64,000 nucleotides of DNA from Sthenelais limicola (GCA_942159475.1 OW804095.1:70646773-70710772), one strand, 5' to 3'. Positions 1 to 12,040 are shown, counted from the first letter of the stretch. The notes: generated by a model from the sequence alone, not told the origin. Numbers and translations are program-made.

Positions 1-2369
1 TCATTTATATACATTGGGTGAGCAAGGCTGACAGGCAGCATAAAGATGGATATCACAACTCTCCGGAACGGCCCTGGTCTGAGACCACACAAGTACCTTG
101 TGTACACAGAAGGACCCTATCAATATTCAAACCCTCCGGCGATCGGGGCGGCGTGTACGGAGAGGACATCCAGGGGGTGGGAAACATCAGCAAATCCTTA
201 AGTTTTATTGTAGCGAGTTTTATTGGTGTCCATCCCACCGATATAGAGGCAAATGTTTTGGTCGCTGTCTCCGATCCTCCTCCGCCCATTGCTTTGTTGA
301 CGCGCGGTCTGGGCGCAATGTTCCGCTGATTGGAGCATCAAAAGACTGATCGGTGCCATTTTCCCTGGGGGTGAACTAGGTCGCCATTTAGTGAGGAATA
401 GTGCTAATGAGGGTAAATGGCGGCCCGGGATCATCTTGTGTCTGAGGGCATCGGAAACAGGGCTATTTCTAGGACGCCTGCTTAATTACACTATATAGGA
501 ACGGGATACATAGGATCCCCTACTAGTAAACGCTGAAATTGATTTCATGTGTTACTGTACATATTTCGAGTTCCTCTGCAATGAAATAGTTGCGCGTGTA
601 CCAACAAATCATTTCTACTGACCATAAAGATATAGTGATCTTCATATACCAGTAATACTCTAGAAAGTCTCTGCATGCATGACATCAGGCTAGGACGGTA
701 TGTCCTATATTTATATCTTGAATTTATATGGGCTAAACTTCAAAAAGCCTTATACAACAGAGTAATCCTTGAATATACCCTGTGGAGCCTGACGTGCCAG
801 ATGACTGCCGCAAACGCATTAGGATACACAAGAAAATAAATATTCATATTTTATTGAGGACTTTTTGTAGGCACGCACAGGGAAAGTATCCAGACCATAA
901 AATGTGTTTTTTAACTGGGTAAATCACCTATTAGGAAGAGGTCTAAAACTCGCTAGTAATTCCCAAGAGAGGTGCGTCTCAGTCTCTTATCATTCCACCA
1001 CGTGCTTTCCGAAGGAACTGTATGGAAATTCAGTCTGATAATCACCTGTCGTCTTAAGATTATTTGCATTTTATTGGCGCAATTCAAACACTCAACTTTA
1101 CAACAGGCTTTAATGCAGATCTACCTTGCTGTTGTACCAGGTCTTAGATATAGCTAGTTCCGCATCCTCCAGCCATACTTCATTGGCTTCTCTAAGACGG
1201 ATGGTCACAGGTGACCTACGCTGATCGGTCTCGGTTACCAACTTATGCATTTTATGGTTCCATCAGGTATACTTACCTTCAAGAATGAATACCCCAATAA
1301 ATTTTAGAATTTACATATTATACCTTTCCCTTGATTTCGCCCAGTTTTGGAGGAAAACAGCCTTATAGCCTCGGTCATCTCGGACACTTTTTGAATCACC
1401 TTTTTTTCATTGAATGAATCTCTAGATATATCGAGGTGCTCCTGAAAAGGCCCTCTATTACTCCCCAAGAATCCCCATGTTTACCTGCAGGTACACACTT
1501 GCAACTTATCAGTTAACATTCTGACTAATGCCCCCACATAATTAATTGAAATTCAGTGCAATCACATCGGGGTCATAAGAGTCAAAATATTTCCATCGTA
1601 TTTGACATAAAGTGTTGATAGAACTATGCAGTGAGTTGAAGTGGTTAGGCGATATTACTCACTGTCGGGCACATACTTCTAATATGTAGGTGGGAGCGGA
1701 AGTGTTGGTGCTTTTGGCTATATTCGCTAAATTATTAACAAGAATGTTATCATTGATATTAAAGGTTATCAGCATAAGTGGAGAAAGTGAGATCTCAGAC
1801 AAAGTGCACTTGTGCGCATATTCTCTATTCAACAGAGATAACAAGGTTATTGATTGAAATTTGAGTAATAGTTAGAAATTTCACTCTCACCTCGATTTTT
1901 CTCATTATCAGCCACTTTAGATAAGGCTTTTTTTTCTTTAACTCCCACTAAGAAAGTTTGTTCATAGTTAGTAAACACGGTTCCGATAATCATATGTCCT
2001 CGAAGCGTAATTGGAATATGCAAGTCTCAGGTATCAAGTCGTTTGGGAGATTATTATTTTCATTAAATCATCTCCCAGAAGATTATTTGTCTGATAAAAT
2101 ATCGCGCCATCTTATAAGTACCTGTGGGTGGTGTGCAAAACATAAATATTGGCGTTTCTGCTGGTGAAGGAAAACGGAAATTTGGTGCATCAAAGGTCCA
2201 TTTGTAGAATACTTCATCCCCTTAAGTCCCACCCATGCATGCATGCATCCCTCCTATCAATTTTCATTAAGACTTTAAGATGTGACCTTTCTTCCCAAGA
2301 CAGAAAACGTAAATAAAACTCCTGTTTTGGTGAATTTGTATTAATCTATGTTTTCCCCTTTCATTATAG
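1..2369. other. 5' flank / intron upstream of the Cdx homeobox exon
   Basis: Most of this stretch is AT-rich with no recognisable gene. It ends in a pyrimidine-rich tract and AG at 2368-2369, the splice acceptor of the Cdx exon, so at least the right part is intron. I looked for the Cdx N-terminal exon, which should carry a PYEWM-like hexapeptide, and did not find it, so exon 1 lies outside the window or is unrecognised. Positions about 20-440 are GC- and CpG-richer and open in several frames on both strands, but no family is recognisable. A short CATG-type microsatellite lies near 2236-2249. Confidence 0.6.
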
Positions 2370-2827
2370 GTAAGACAAGAACGAAGGACAAATACCGCGT
2401 GGTCTACACAGACCATCAGCGCTTGGAGCTTGAGAAAGAGTTTCATTACTCCAGGTACATTACCATCAGGAGGAAAGCAGAGCTGGCTCAGGCCCTAGCC
2501 CTCTCCGAACGCCAGGTCAAAATCTGGTTCCAAAACAGGCGCGCCAAGGAACGTAAGCAAAACAAGAAGCGCGAGGAGGTCATGGGCATCAAGACCGAAC
2601 CCATCCACATCATGCCGCTCCAGGGTGGAGGACCTCCTCCCCAAGTTCAAGGTCATTCCAGCCAAGGTCACCCAGGCCATCACAGTATTCCTACTCAAGA
2701 CCCATTAGGTGCAGTACTGCAGCCACATACACCACCAATGGGACAACCCCAAGCCCCACCTCAACAACAACAACAACAACAGCACCCTCCAACACATTCC
2801 CCTCCCATGCCAGGGCAACACTCGTGA
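2370..2827 (+). CDS. Cdx: Cdx/caudal homeobox protein, last coding exon (partial gene)
   Basis: Terminal exon of a caudal-type ParaHox transcription factor, a nuclear sequence-specific DNA-binding protein that in animals patterns posterior tissue and gut. The exon opens after acceptor AG (2368-2369) in phase 1, splitting the glycine codon before [14 protein letters not shown]. The homeodomain is complete: helix 1 [10 protein letters not shown], then [14 protein letters not shown], and recognition helix [16 protein letters not shown]. These are diagnostic of Cdx. The usual vertebrate intron between homeodomain residues 44 and 45 (Q|V) is absent. The stretch [10 protein letters not shown] differs from the common LGLSERQ. 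Downstream lies IKTEP, then a Gly/Pro/His/Gln-rich tail with a seven-Gln run ending in GQHS and TGA at 2825-2827. The in-frame ATG at 2348 is intronic and is not the start; the N-terminus is missing. Confidence 0.95.
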
Positions 2828-5800
2828 CCAGTTGTTGAAAACAATAGGACACTCTATCTATCTACTGCGGGGTGTTCTCGCCTTGCCATTAGAAACCCTG
2901 GAGAGGCCAATACGACAACAGGTATAACCTGGAAAGACAGTGTATAGGCATATGCAGATATGACCAGTCCTCGCGCATGGATGGTTAGCGTAGGAGGTTT
3001 GTATCCAAGCCCTCGGCTGTCCAAACATTCCTGCCTATATGATGATATTCAGAAACAATTGAAGCCTTCACTCAATAACAGGTGGTGTCATCCAGCAGTC
3101 GGTTCGCCTTTCGAAATTACGAAAATGGGAATTAGGAACTCCCTGTACATATTGACTTTCCTCTGGGGACTTTGATGCTGATAAGCGGGTGGATGGATCG
3201 GATCGTCTTTTTACCTACTGCTGAGATCCATCTTCAAATATATATGCATGTCTTGTCTCACATCACATTACTTGAATTACTGACACTGACCTCACAGCTA
3301 GAAGAAAAAAAATTTAGTCCAGAGCAAGGGTTGTTGTCCAGCGAAATAAATGGCATTTTCTATAAGCTGTGTACATGAGTAACTAACAAATTCACTAGCG
3401 TCACACTGAGTTATAATTATCCGAATAACGGCAGATAACTGTCATTTTGTGGACTGAGTATTGGTTTTCACCATTTTGTAGCCGAATGAAACTTTGCTGA
3501 AAATGTAATTTTCATCCGGCAAAGTATTATACATGTAACATGAAATAATTTGATGTATCGATGGCAGTCGTTAATAACCTGTTGGTTTATATGGATCTGA
3601 ATAGGTGTCCCGGTGGACTCCGACCTCTAGATTCTGACGCGATTGGCAACTAACTCGCGTCAGACCGGGCGTCCCGCGTCCTCCACCAAGCACTTGCGGC
3701 CGAGAAAGAGAACCGCGACGCGGGAGTCACCAGGCGCGTCTCCGCCGCCTAATAGGGGGACTGAGGCTATACTATATATATGTACAAATTGTTCAGCAAC
3801 TCTGAACATCCATTTTTGTTTGCGAACAATTGATAAATGACAGCATGTTTTTAAAGTCTGTTTAATTGCTTATAAGATTTCTTGATTACTTGCCTGCCTG
3901 TCTGTAGTTTCGTCCAAAGCAATGTTTTGTATCAGTTAATCGCGAAACATGTTTTGTGAAGGCTTGTGTTTATTTCTGTTTTTCTTAGAGAGAAAATAAC
4001 AAGCATTGTAGTTATGCTTTGATTACTTCAGGTGCTAATGAGTACTCCTTTTTAGTCAGCGAAAATTATAGTGCTTCATAGATATTGAGTTCCCCAGTTG
4101 TGGGTTAAAATGGTGTCTCTAATAAGTGAGGAATTATTTGGACAGTAGCGACACCATTGTTCTATATATGAGCTATCCATGACATGTTTTTATCCATCAG
4201 ATAGAAGCTGCTTTGCCACTATGGTTCTTGATGTTATTTTATTTTCGCGAGGTTGTAATTTCAATACTAAATCAGCGCGAGCTCACATCCAAAAACTGCT
4301 TATAATAAGTAAGGGAAAGAAAAGGTCGAAATGTATGCCAAACAAAGAATATGGGAGGGTGAGAATGCTGAGCCTAGGACATAAAATTAAGAGATTTTTA
4401 TTGCTCAACTTGTACAAACATTTCAAGTGTTGTTCTAGGTGTCCTGGGGTCGAGCTTGGACCAGGGTCTGATGAGATTTATCAGTTCTAGCACATAAGCC
4501 TGAGAGGGATCTAGTGGGCTAAATCCCGGATTTAAAGCACCCGAGAACGATAATTCTAGCTGTGTTTATTGCCAGGGGCGTTGTAAAATGTCCCACTGAT
4601 AGGCTTACTACTATTTGTGCTCGTGCAATAAACTGGTTCCCCCTGAGTCAAGCGCTGTTCTTGAAGGGGTCAGATCGTGAAGAGGCCGTACAAGTGCCAG
4701 AACGACTGGACGTGTATGACCGGTCAAATCAAAGAATGTCCACCAACCCCGCCCACTTGACATGAGAGCTGGGTTGACATGTCTGTATCTGTTTCATCTT
4801 AGTTAAAGTACAATACAACAAAGGGCTTCAACTGTAAACGTTAGTGTATGTATACATGTCCCAGAATAACTTCATGGATCTGCCATCCTCTAATAACAGA
4901 TGACCCGAGTCTGTCTTATAAAATAGTATTTGAATGGTTGTATAGGTTGATCAAGATTTCCATCAATTGGACCTTAGCATAAATATTCTTTCATTGAACC
5001 ATCTAACTTCTATTCGTAGTTTACATGAAATAGCTCAGCACATTTATGATGAAATCAATTAAGATAAATAGATTATGAGTGGATATGTGCGTGAGTCCGA
5101 ATATAAAATGCGTGTATGTCCGTGCACTAGACATACAACTGTGACTGTCTGGTTCATCAGACCAATCGAGACAAAAATGGTCCGTTAAAAGTTTGATGCG
5201 CTGTCGGCAGCGAAAAAGAGGTGTGAAGCGAGAGAGTTGTAAAACCCAAATTAAGAATTCCCATCTCGTGTGTCGTGCAGGTGGTGGAGAGATACGTTGA
5301 AGGGGAAAAAACCCAAATGCGTTATAAAGAATTCAGTAAAATTATGAATGCATGTGTACATGGAATATTCTTTTTTGTCTCGGGTGCGCATGAATTGTGT
5401 TGGCGCAGTCGAATTTAATTTTTGCAAACAGCTTAATCCTTTTATAACAACTACGGTGTATATGTTGTCAGTTTACCTTCCATGTGTCAGATCTGGTAAA
5501 AGAATATTTGTCAAAAGGTATTGACCTGAGTTGTATATAATATGTTGTATAGACTATAGTATATAAACGAGAACAGGTGTGATTCTCAGAATACTCGTTT
5601 GATAAAAGAAGGGATGTGTTGGAGCATTGGAACGCCTATGAAGAATTTCATTTTCAGCCGTATAACTACTTCCATTTGGGGAAGACTTAAAACGAGATAT
5701 TCTTGCCATTTGTTATTAATTTATTGTCAAATTATGTATATCTATTTGTATAACGATTACAGTGGAGATTGCTGACGGGATGACCTTGCACATGCTCCTC

Positions 5801-6119
5801 CACTCACTGTACAGAAGCTGTTAATATCATGAATAAACGTAATTTTTCTAGAAAATTGAACTGCTAGTGTGTCTTATGTTAATATGTGTTAAGTAACTAC
5901 AATAGTTTATGCGCAGATGATAGGTTCATTAAATCATTTTATTAATACTCACATTGAGGGACGAGGTCTACCACAATTTCGAATTCAAAATACAATTTCT
6001 GAAAGTAATTGTTTCCTCATTGAGGAGTCACATTTTAACATGCATTTCATCAGGATATAGTCATTAGATTCACACAATATTCGCATAGCTGTTAAGCTTA
6101 CAAAACAGTAAGATTTAAT
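2828..6119. other. Cdx 3' UTR candidate and non-coding flank
   Basis: After the Cdx stop there is no further coding similarity. An AATAAA at 3345-3350 is a plausible polyadenylation signal, giving a 3' UTR of about 0.5 kb, but there is no independent support for it. Short open frames here (for example around 2960-3378, 4179-4490 and 4562-4765) show no recognisable family and look like chance frames. The rest to 6.1 kb is AT-rich with nothing recognised apart from the CpG-rich patch listed separately. Confidence 0.5.
3606..3765. other. CpG-rich patch 3' of Cdx
   Basis: A short island of high GC and many CG dinucleotides (CGCGTC, GACGCGGGAG, GGCGCGTC) in otherwise AT-rich DNA, about 0.8 kb downstream of the Cdx stop. 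One frame is open over it (3643-3840) but resembles no known protein. It may be a regulatory patch, a decayed exon or a repeat. Confidence 0.3.
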
Positions 6120-6132
6120 AGGGTCCCCATAC

Positions 6133-7398
6133 TTGGATATTTACCAACTAGTATTTATTTATATTGCTAGCAAAGAACACTTTAATTTATTTCCGGTGGT
6201 TATTCAGAAAAAAATCAAAATGACATACACAAAAACTTCTTTTAAAGCAAGAACCTATAGAAACTTCGATGAGAAGTTATTTTTACAAATTTTAAAAGAT
6301 CACGACTGGACAAAATTTTATACTTCCAGAAATCCCAACACATGCTGGGACCTAATGGAAAAACTCATCTACACTGTTTTGGATAGAATGTGCCCTGTCC
6401 GGGAATTCAAAAATGTCCGAACGCGGTGCGAGTGGATCGATGGAGAGTTATTTGATCTTATGAAACAGCGTGACAAATACTTTAAGCTGGCAAAAAAATA
6501 CAAATCTGTTACTCTTTATGATCAAGCAAAAGCCCTAAGGAGGCAAGTCAATAAACTGGCAAAATCCCTAAAAAACAATTACATCAAAAACTCAATATTA
6601 GACTGCTCTGATAACCCACACAAGTTTTGGGACAAAATCAAGCCCCTAATCAACCCAGAAAAAATCGATTCTAAGTCACCAATTAAATTAGTCCTTAATA
6701 ATGTTGACGTTGATCCCCAAGAAGTTCCTGATAACTTCAATAATTACTTTGCCTCCATAGGTGCTAAACTTGCCGACAATATTGCTCCCCTGACCCCATT
6801 AGAATCTGATAACTTTAATACAAACAAAGAGCAAACTGTAGATGCTCCGCGTTTTCAGTTTGGAGAAATCTCCAACAAGGACTTGCTCCAGATAATTAAC
6901 ACCTCCCCACAGTTTAAATCTTCCGGGCTTAGCCATCTCAAAACTTCTTTGTTAAAACTTATTCTTGGAACATTACTCGAACAATTCAAGTACCTTATTC
7001 AACTATCACTTTCTACTAGCATAGTTCCAAAAAAATGGAAAATTGGCAAAGTTAGCCCTCTTTTTAAGGCAGGTGATAAAACCTCCCCGGGAAATTATCG
7101 CCCAATTACAAGTATCTGCTTGCCAGCGAAGATTCTTGAGAAAGTCGTGCATAAACAATTAATGAACCATCTCGAAAACCATAACTTACTATTCCACAGC
7201 CAATATGGCTTCAGATCGGCCCACTCAACCAACGATGCGGTCACCTCTTTTCTCAGGCTTGTATATGACTCTGTAAATACCAGACAGCTGTCTTCCTGGA
7301 CTTCCGGAAGGCTTTTGATACCGTGAATCATGATATCCTTCTCCAAAAACTTACATCAATTGGTCTTGTTGGAACTGAACTTAATTGGTTTGCTGACT
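6133..7398 (+). pseudogene. LINE A endonuclease remnant and N-terminal RT half
   Basis: The open frame 6133-7326 begins with the last residues of an endonuclease domain (FPVVIQ) and continues through the linker into RT. Motifs seen are KWKIGKVSPLFKAGDK, GNYRPITSICLPAKILEKVV and QYGFRSAHSTNDAV. A frameshift near 7275-7290 moves the catalytic-aspartate motif (LDFRKAFDTVNHD) into another frame, which stays readable to position 7398, where the MITE insertion begins. The ATG at 6133 is just the first in-frame Met of a truncated copy, not a real start. Confidence 0.8.
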
Positions 7399-7888
7399 CA
7401 GTGAGAGCTCCATCCGGGATGGGCATATCGGTACGGCGAAGTGTTCCTTGACTCTAATCCCTAACATAAATATATATCAATTAGTACCCATCTGCAAGTG
7501 GTGTCAGTATCAATCAGCAGGTGGTCCACTCATCTTTAAACTTTTTTTTAAATTGTGAAATATACTAACTAAATAATTTTTGGAAGTATTCTCCTAGCCA
7601 TAAGAACTATTCTCATCTTTATTTCATCAATGTGTGACGACTATGAGGAAAGATATTAAAGCTTTGTATTTGTGATGTGACTGTGAGTGGGTGGATTCTT
7701 ATACCAGGGAGGGAGAGAGGCCGGGTATTAAGAGGGGGAGAGAAGGGAGAGAGGGGGATGCCCCAATTATGAAACACATGTTTTTGGTTAGGTCTGACAG
7801 GACCCTCAGTCGTGGTGCTGTAATGGCCTGTTATGTAATACCTGGCGGCTCTGTGGAGCCGCGAAATTTCCACTTCTGGCCAGGACTG
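7399..7888. mobile_element. 490-bp non-autonomous DNA element inside LINE A (TSD GACT)
   Basis: The RT reading frame stops making sense at 7398 and resumes at 7889, so the insert edges can be read from the host element. The flanks carry a 4-bp direct duplication GACT (7395-7398 and 7889-7892). The insert begins CAGTGAGAGC and ends CCAGGACTG, so both ends read CAGT inward. The interior is non-coding, with a purine-rich tract around 7710-7755. TIRs are short and imperfect. A 4-bp duplication points towards groups such as Chapaev or Academ, but the family is not established. Confidence 0.7.
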
Positions 7889-8896
7889 GACTACCTACGC
7901 GATAGGCAGCAACAGGTTACTGTCAACAACCTTCAGTCCAACACCAACACCATCACCTGTGGCGTCCCACAAGGTACTACTTTAGGTCCCATATTATTTT
8001 CAATTTACATAAATGATTTACCCTCCCACGCAAAAAACTCGCACATTCAGTTATTTGCCGACGATACGATCATCTGTAAAGTCGGAAATAATCTAGATAC
8101 CATTTCGCGCCACCTCCAGAACGACCTAAACAACATAATGCTATGCTGTAGAACCAACAAGATTTCTCTTAATGAAGGAAAATCTAAAATCATGACTTTC
8201 TTGGATAGACCCTCCCGGAGGTCCAGATGGTTAGCCGAATCTTCTGCTTATCCCCTATCCATAGGTAACAAGCAACTTGACGAAGTAAATGAGTACAAGT
8301 ATTTAGGGACTGTCGTCGACGGTGCCCTAAACTTTAACAAACACCTATCAAGTGTAAAACAGAAAGTTTCTCATAAACTCTGGCTTTTCAAGCACTTACG
8401 AAGTAGGTTAAACGTCCACCTCAGCGCCCAAATTTACAAGACAACGATTCTTCCCCTTATTGATCAAGCGGACATATTTTATGATTCAGCCCCTAAAACT
8501 AAATTAAAATTCCTTCAAACCCTTCAAAACCGCTCCCTCCGAATAATTACAAGAACTAACAGATTCCAAAACGCTGATGAGCTTCATGAACAGTTTGACC
8601 TGCTTCCTCTTAAGCAGAGGAGGAGGCTACATATTCTACAGCAAGCCTATAGAGTCAAAGACCACAAAGATTATAAAACAGTAAAACCACGAACCACTCG
8701 CCAACACAACCCGGACAGACTCTCGCTCAAATGCCCCACCCCTAAACTTGAACTTGTAAGGAGATCAATATATTATAAACTCCCTCACTATTGGAACTCC
8801 TTGGAGTCCGATGCTCAAAAGGCTGATACAAGCAAGAAATTCACTAGCCTAGTGAGACCAAATGCCATATGGACTGACACAAATTTCCTATATTAG
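7889..8896 (+). pseudogene. LINE A RT catalytic and C-terminal half
   Basis: Resumes the RT with YLRDRQQQV, then GVPQGTTLGPILFSIYINDL and the catalytic FADD (8054-8065), and continues through the RT thumb and the C-terminal region typical of LINE ORF2 (LRSRLNVHLSAQIYKT, LQNRSLRIITRTN), ending with TAG at 8894-8896. The apparent longer frame from 7691 is an artefact: its first 66 or so residues are translated from the inserted DNA element. This half is otherwise uninterrupted. Confidence 0.85.
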
Positions 8897-9340
8897 ACCC
8901 AACTTTGATACTCTTACCTCTTAAAAAAGCGCCCTTTTATAGGGTCCACCTTCCGCCTCCTCGAAATTTCCCGGAAATTTCCCTAGAAATTCCACCACCT
9001 ACCGTCTACTTCCTTAATATATGTCTTACCTCGATATCTTCAATCGCGTACCTTATTGTACCATCAATATTGTTTCTTGTTCATATTTTATTGTATCTAT
9101 ACATTTATATTTTGCACTCCTCAAAGTGCTATCTTGATTCTATACTCCAATGTTGTCTGAGACCATATTTAGTAAGGGCCACCTTGTGTGTCGTCGACGC
9201 CAAGGGGTATTGTTACCCTTACATTGATTAAAATACTGTAACGTTCGGCAGGACTTGGAATCCTCCCTATGAAGGGAGATTAGATCCGCCGACCTAGTCA
9301 CTATATCGACTAATAAATGTCTCAACAACAACAACAATTC
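8897..9340 (+). other. LINE A 3' UTR and (CAA)n tail
   Basis: Non-coding end of LINE A. It holds a conserved segment with the core CCTCCCTATGAAGGGAG (about 9262-9278), shared with the LINE tail near 31500, and finishes in repeated CAA units. Open frames here (8905-9231 and the reverse-strand 9140-9388) are chance frames inside the UTR. Confidence 0.65.
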
Positions 9341-9555
9341 TCGTATACATTCGCAAATAAATTGTTTCTGTTCAAGGGCCTGTATCATAAGGTTGCTGGA
9401 CGATTATAAGATTACTTCTCTATCTTTCTCGTTTATGCATGAGAAAATCAGATTTAATAATTAAATACTTATTTGATTTAATAGCATGGGTCTATGCATG
9501 GATTTATTCAGGCTTTTATTAACTTTTTTCAGTGAGGCATAATATATTGGAAACT

Positions 9556-9747
9556 AGTCTAGGCTCACAGCCTCTCAGATCAGATAAGAATGATGTCAGT
9601 GATTGGACGCCTACTGCGCTAATGGCTTTCCTGGCCCTGGAAGAGGCGTCCTAAAGGCTAGGATTATTATGGCATTTTGCAGTTTGAAGTGTGGGGCTTC
9701 CTTTAGTTTGGAGGGACTCCCTCAACTCAGAGCCTAGAGCCTAGACT
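9556..9747 (-). mobile_element. CAGTCTAGGCTC-ended MITE, copy 1 (192 bp)
   Basis: Begins AGTCTAGGCTC and ends GAGCCTAGACT, an 11-bp perfect inverted repeat. The interior matches copies at 11870-12040 and 32225-32345 in reverse orientation (CATTTTGCAGTTTG here against CAAACCGCAAAATG there). No coding capacity. A target duplication is not clear. Confidence 0.75.
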
Positions 9748-10485
9748 GAAAATGTTTCCGAACATTCAACCCCTGTTTCCCCTATCTTCAGTAAAAAGAA
9801 ATAAAGCTTGAGATAAGTTAGATTCCCTAATGTGCATGTGCTCCCAGGCATTTCAAGGCACCAGTAAAACTTACGTGAATAATCTAAATCAAATTAATGA
9901 GTGCATTACTGTCACCGAGTTCATTTGGGTTGGTTACGCCTGTGATAACTATTTGTATGGGGTCTTAGATCAACTAGGATCTTGCTCATGAGATTGGGAA
10001 GGATCAATATAAATACTATCCATGGACAAACAGTTCCATAATGGTTCGATCGCGCTGTGTTCATCGTACAGGCTCATTATGCTTTTTCAAGCGAATTTCT
10101 GCGAGGTCGGCCCGGAGAAGTAATTTTTTTCTTAAACATTAATTATTGGAGCACATGTGTTGAAATATATAACGACTTATGACAGGAATGTATATATTGA
10201 TGTGCTCATGAATCTGGGGGCGCCATGTCTTGGTTACAATATTTGTCCGCAATATCGCGGACTTGTATAGACAGTAGTCATCAGCACAACCCTTCATTAA
10301 ATGAAAATTTGTTTTAAGCTCCTCGTTTACATTCAGCCTAGACTGGTCTGTAGATACCTGTTGATATACTTTGGACGCAACATCTTCCTTGGTTTCAAAT
10401 ATTTTTCACCCGGGGAATCCCCGTCAATGTCACTAGTAAATACAATACGCACTGGTATTTTCTTTTTAAATTAACAGGTTTTCGC

Positions 10486-10516
10486 TTCTCTCGTAACATT
10501 AAATGTTACGAGAGAA
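10486..10516. repeat. Perfect 31-bp palindrome
   Basis: Arms TTCTCTCGTAACATT (10486-10500) and AATGTTACGAGAGAA (10502-10516) are exact reverse complements around a single A. The sequence around it is AT-rich. It may be the core of a small inverted-repeat element or a cruciform-forming site. Confidence 0.85.
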
Positions 10517-11869
10517 TTAACCATTCACTTTATTTGTTATTTACTATATACCGTGTTTAGCAAGTGCCTGCCCTCATGACAACGCTTTATTCAGTAGAAA
10601 ATAAGCGAATCACAATTTTAAGCAGATTTTACTTGTTAGCAAGACTCATGCCTTCTGGAACTTTAATGTATACGGTGACAGAATGTACAATAAATATTTA
10701 CTCAATTACAATTAATCCACACATATTTTTCTAATATTTCACATCACCCACAGCAGAGCTTTACTCCTTGCGTTTCCTCAATCATTAGTAGAATCTCGCC
10801 CTGGTTTGGTCGGATGATATTTCACAGCGAATAACAATGCTTATGCAAACTGGCGACTATGTATATCATGGATGGTACCATATACCACCAGGAAGATGCC
10901 CTCAACACCCTGCAGTGTGGCCTACTGAAAAATAGCTGAAGGCACTGGTGGCTGCGACTGCCTTGCGATTCCTTTGTCTTTTCAAAATGTTAACCTTGCG
11001 CATCCCTTAATTGGAACTCTCTGTCACCATCAACGGGCAAGCTTTTCCAGGTCTTGCCAGAAAATATGCATTTTATGACACTGCAATCGATTATTCAAAT
11101 CGACCTGTTTTTGTCCGCGATCGTGCAATCTCCCCCCGCGATAATATCTGCGCCCATTTGACCAATTCGCTATGCTCTTTCGACGGTATTCGGATGCACT
11201 TAGCAAATCAAATGACGTCCGCAGTGTGCTCTATGAGCTCCATGAGCCTTTGTCTACTATGAAGAGTCCGATGAAATCATCCTATTCTTACTCAAATGGG
11301 GAATCCATTAGAGACTTAGCTAGGGTCTGATTGTGAAGATCTTGCAGTTGTAAACCATCGGCCATTGCTCAATATGACGCGATGACTGTAAAAACGCCCA
11401 AGGCTTTGTATCGATGTGTTCACAGAATTATGATGTGTTATCGACACACACACATATATATATGACTGGTTGGTGAAGTACTCCCGTTGGCGGATGCGAT
11501 ATATTGTAAATGACGAATTAAATCAATGGTGAAAGTTACCATAGGATGTGTAGGCAATAGATTTCGCATCAAGATTAAATTAGAATATACGCCAGTGATC
11601 GGATGCTGTATCCATCAATGAGAGAATGGTCAACGGGTTTGACGGTTTTTCTATAAACACCAGTATTAACGATACCACGAACGTTGCATCTCATTCAGGG
11701 GAATTTTGATGGTTAACTTGCCAGGTTCAATCTAATAGCGCTTCATTGTTTCCAAGTGCCCTCGGTGATATTTGCATTGTCACAACAGGCGGACATTTCT
11801 TCACAAATTCTCCGAAGCTGGTCATTTTATCAATAAACCATTGAAAACGTAAATGTGGATCTATTACTT

Positions 11870-12040
11870 AGTCTATAGGCTGAGAGTTGAGGGAATCCCT
11901 TCAAACTGAGGGAAAGCCTCACGTTCCAAACCGCAAAATGCAATTATAATCCCATTAGGACGCCTACTCCAGGACCGGGAAAGCCATTAGAACAGTCCAA
12001 TCACTGAGATACCATTTTTATCTGATATGAAACCTCGACT
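11870..12040 (+). mobile_element. CAGTCTAGGCTC-ended MITE, copy 2 (decayed)
   Basis: Starts AGTCTATAGGC and ends in the degenerate AACCTCGACT. The internal block with TCCCTTCAAACTGAGG, AAAGCCT and TCCAAACCGCAAAATG is nearly identical to the copy at 32225-32345 and is the reverse complement of the copy at 9556-9747. Confidence 0.7.

Larger units (their letters stand above)
6120..9340 (+). mobile_element. LINE A: 5'-truncated non-LTR retrotransposon, interrupted
   Basis: A LINE copy that starts at the very end of its endonuclease domain and runs through reverse transcriptase, C-terminal region, a 3' UTR and a (CAA)n-type tail (about 9323-9338). The RT style (GNYRPITSICLPAKILEKVV, FLDFRKAFDTVNHD, GVPQGTTLGPILFSIYINDL, FADD) fits the CR1/L2/Daphne/jockey-like group; the exact clade cannot be fixed by eye. 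The copy is dead: 5'-truncated, frameshifted near 7280 and split by a 490-bp DNA insertion. Its 3' UTR contains a segment (about 9246-9290) shared with a second LINE tail near 31500. Confidence 0.85.

Noticed and set aside
18..349. Overlapping open frames at the window start as the Cdx N-terminal exon
   Set aside because: No frame shows the Cdx hexapeptide or a phase-compatible donor leading to the exon at 2370; several frames are open on both strands, which GC-rich sequence does by chance.
2348..2369. ATG at 2348 as the Cdx start codon
   Set aside because: It lies in the pyrimidine-rich splice acceptor region; the conserved Gly-Lys junction shows that coding enters by splicing at 2370.
7691..7888. 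N-terminal 66 residues of the frame 7691-8896 as part of a protein
   Set aside because: They are translated from the inserted DNA element; RT homology starts only at 7889.
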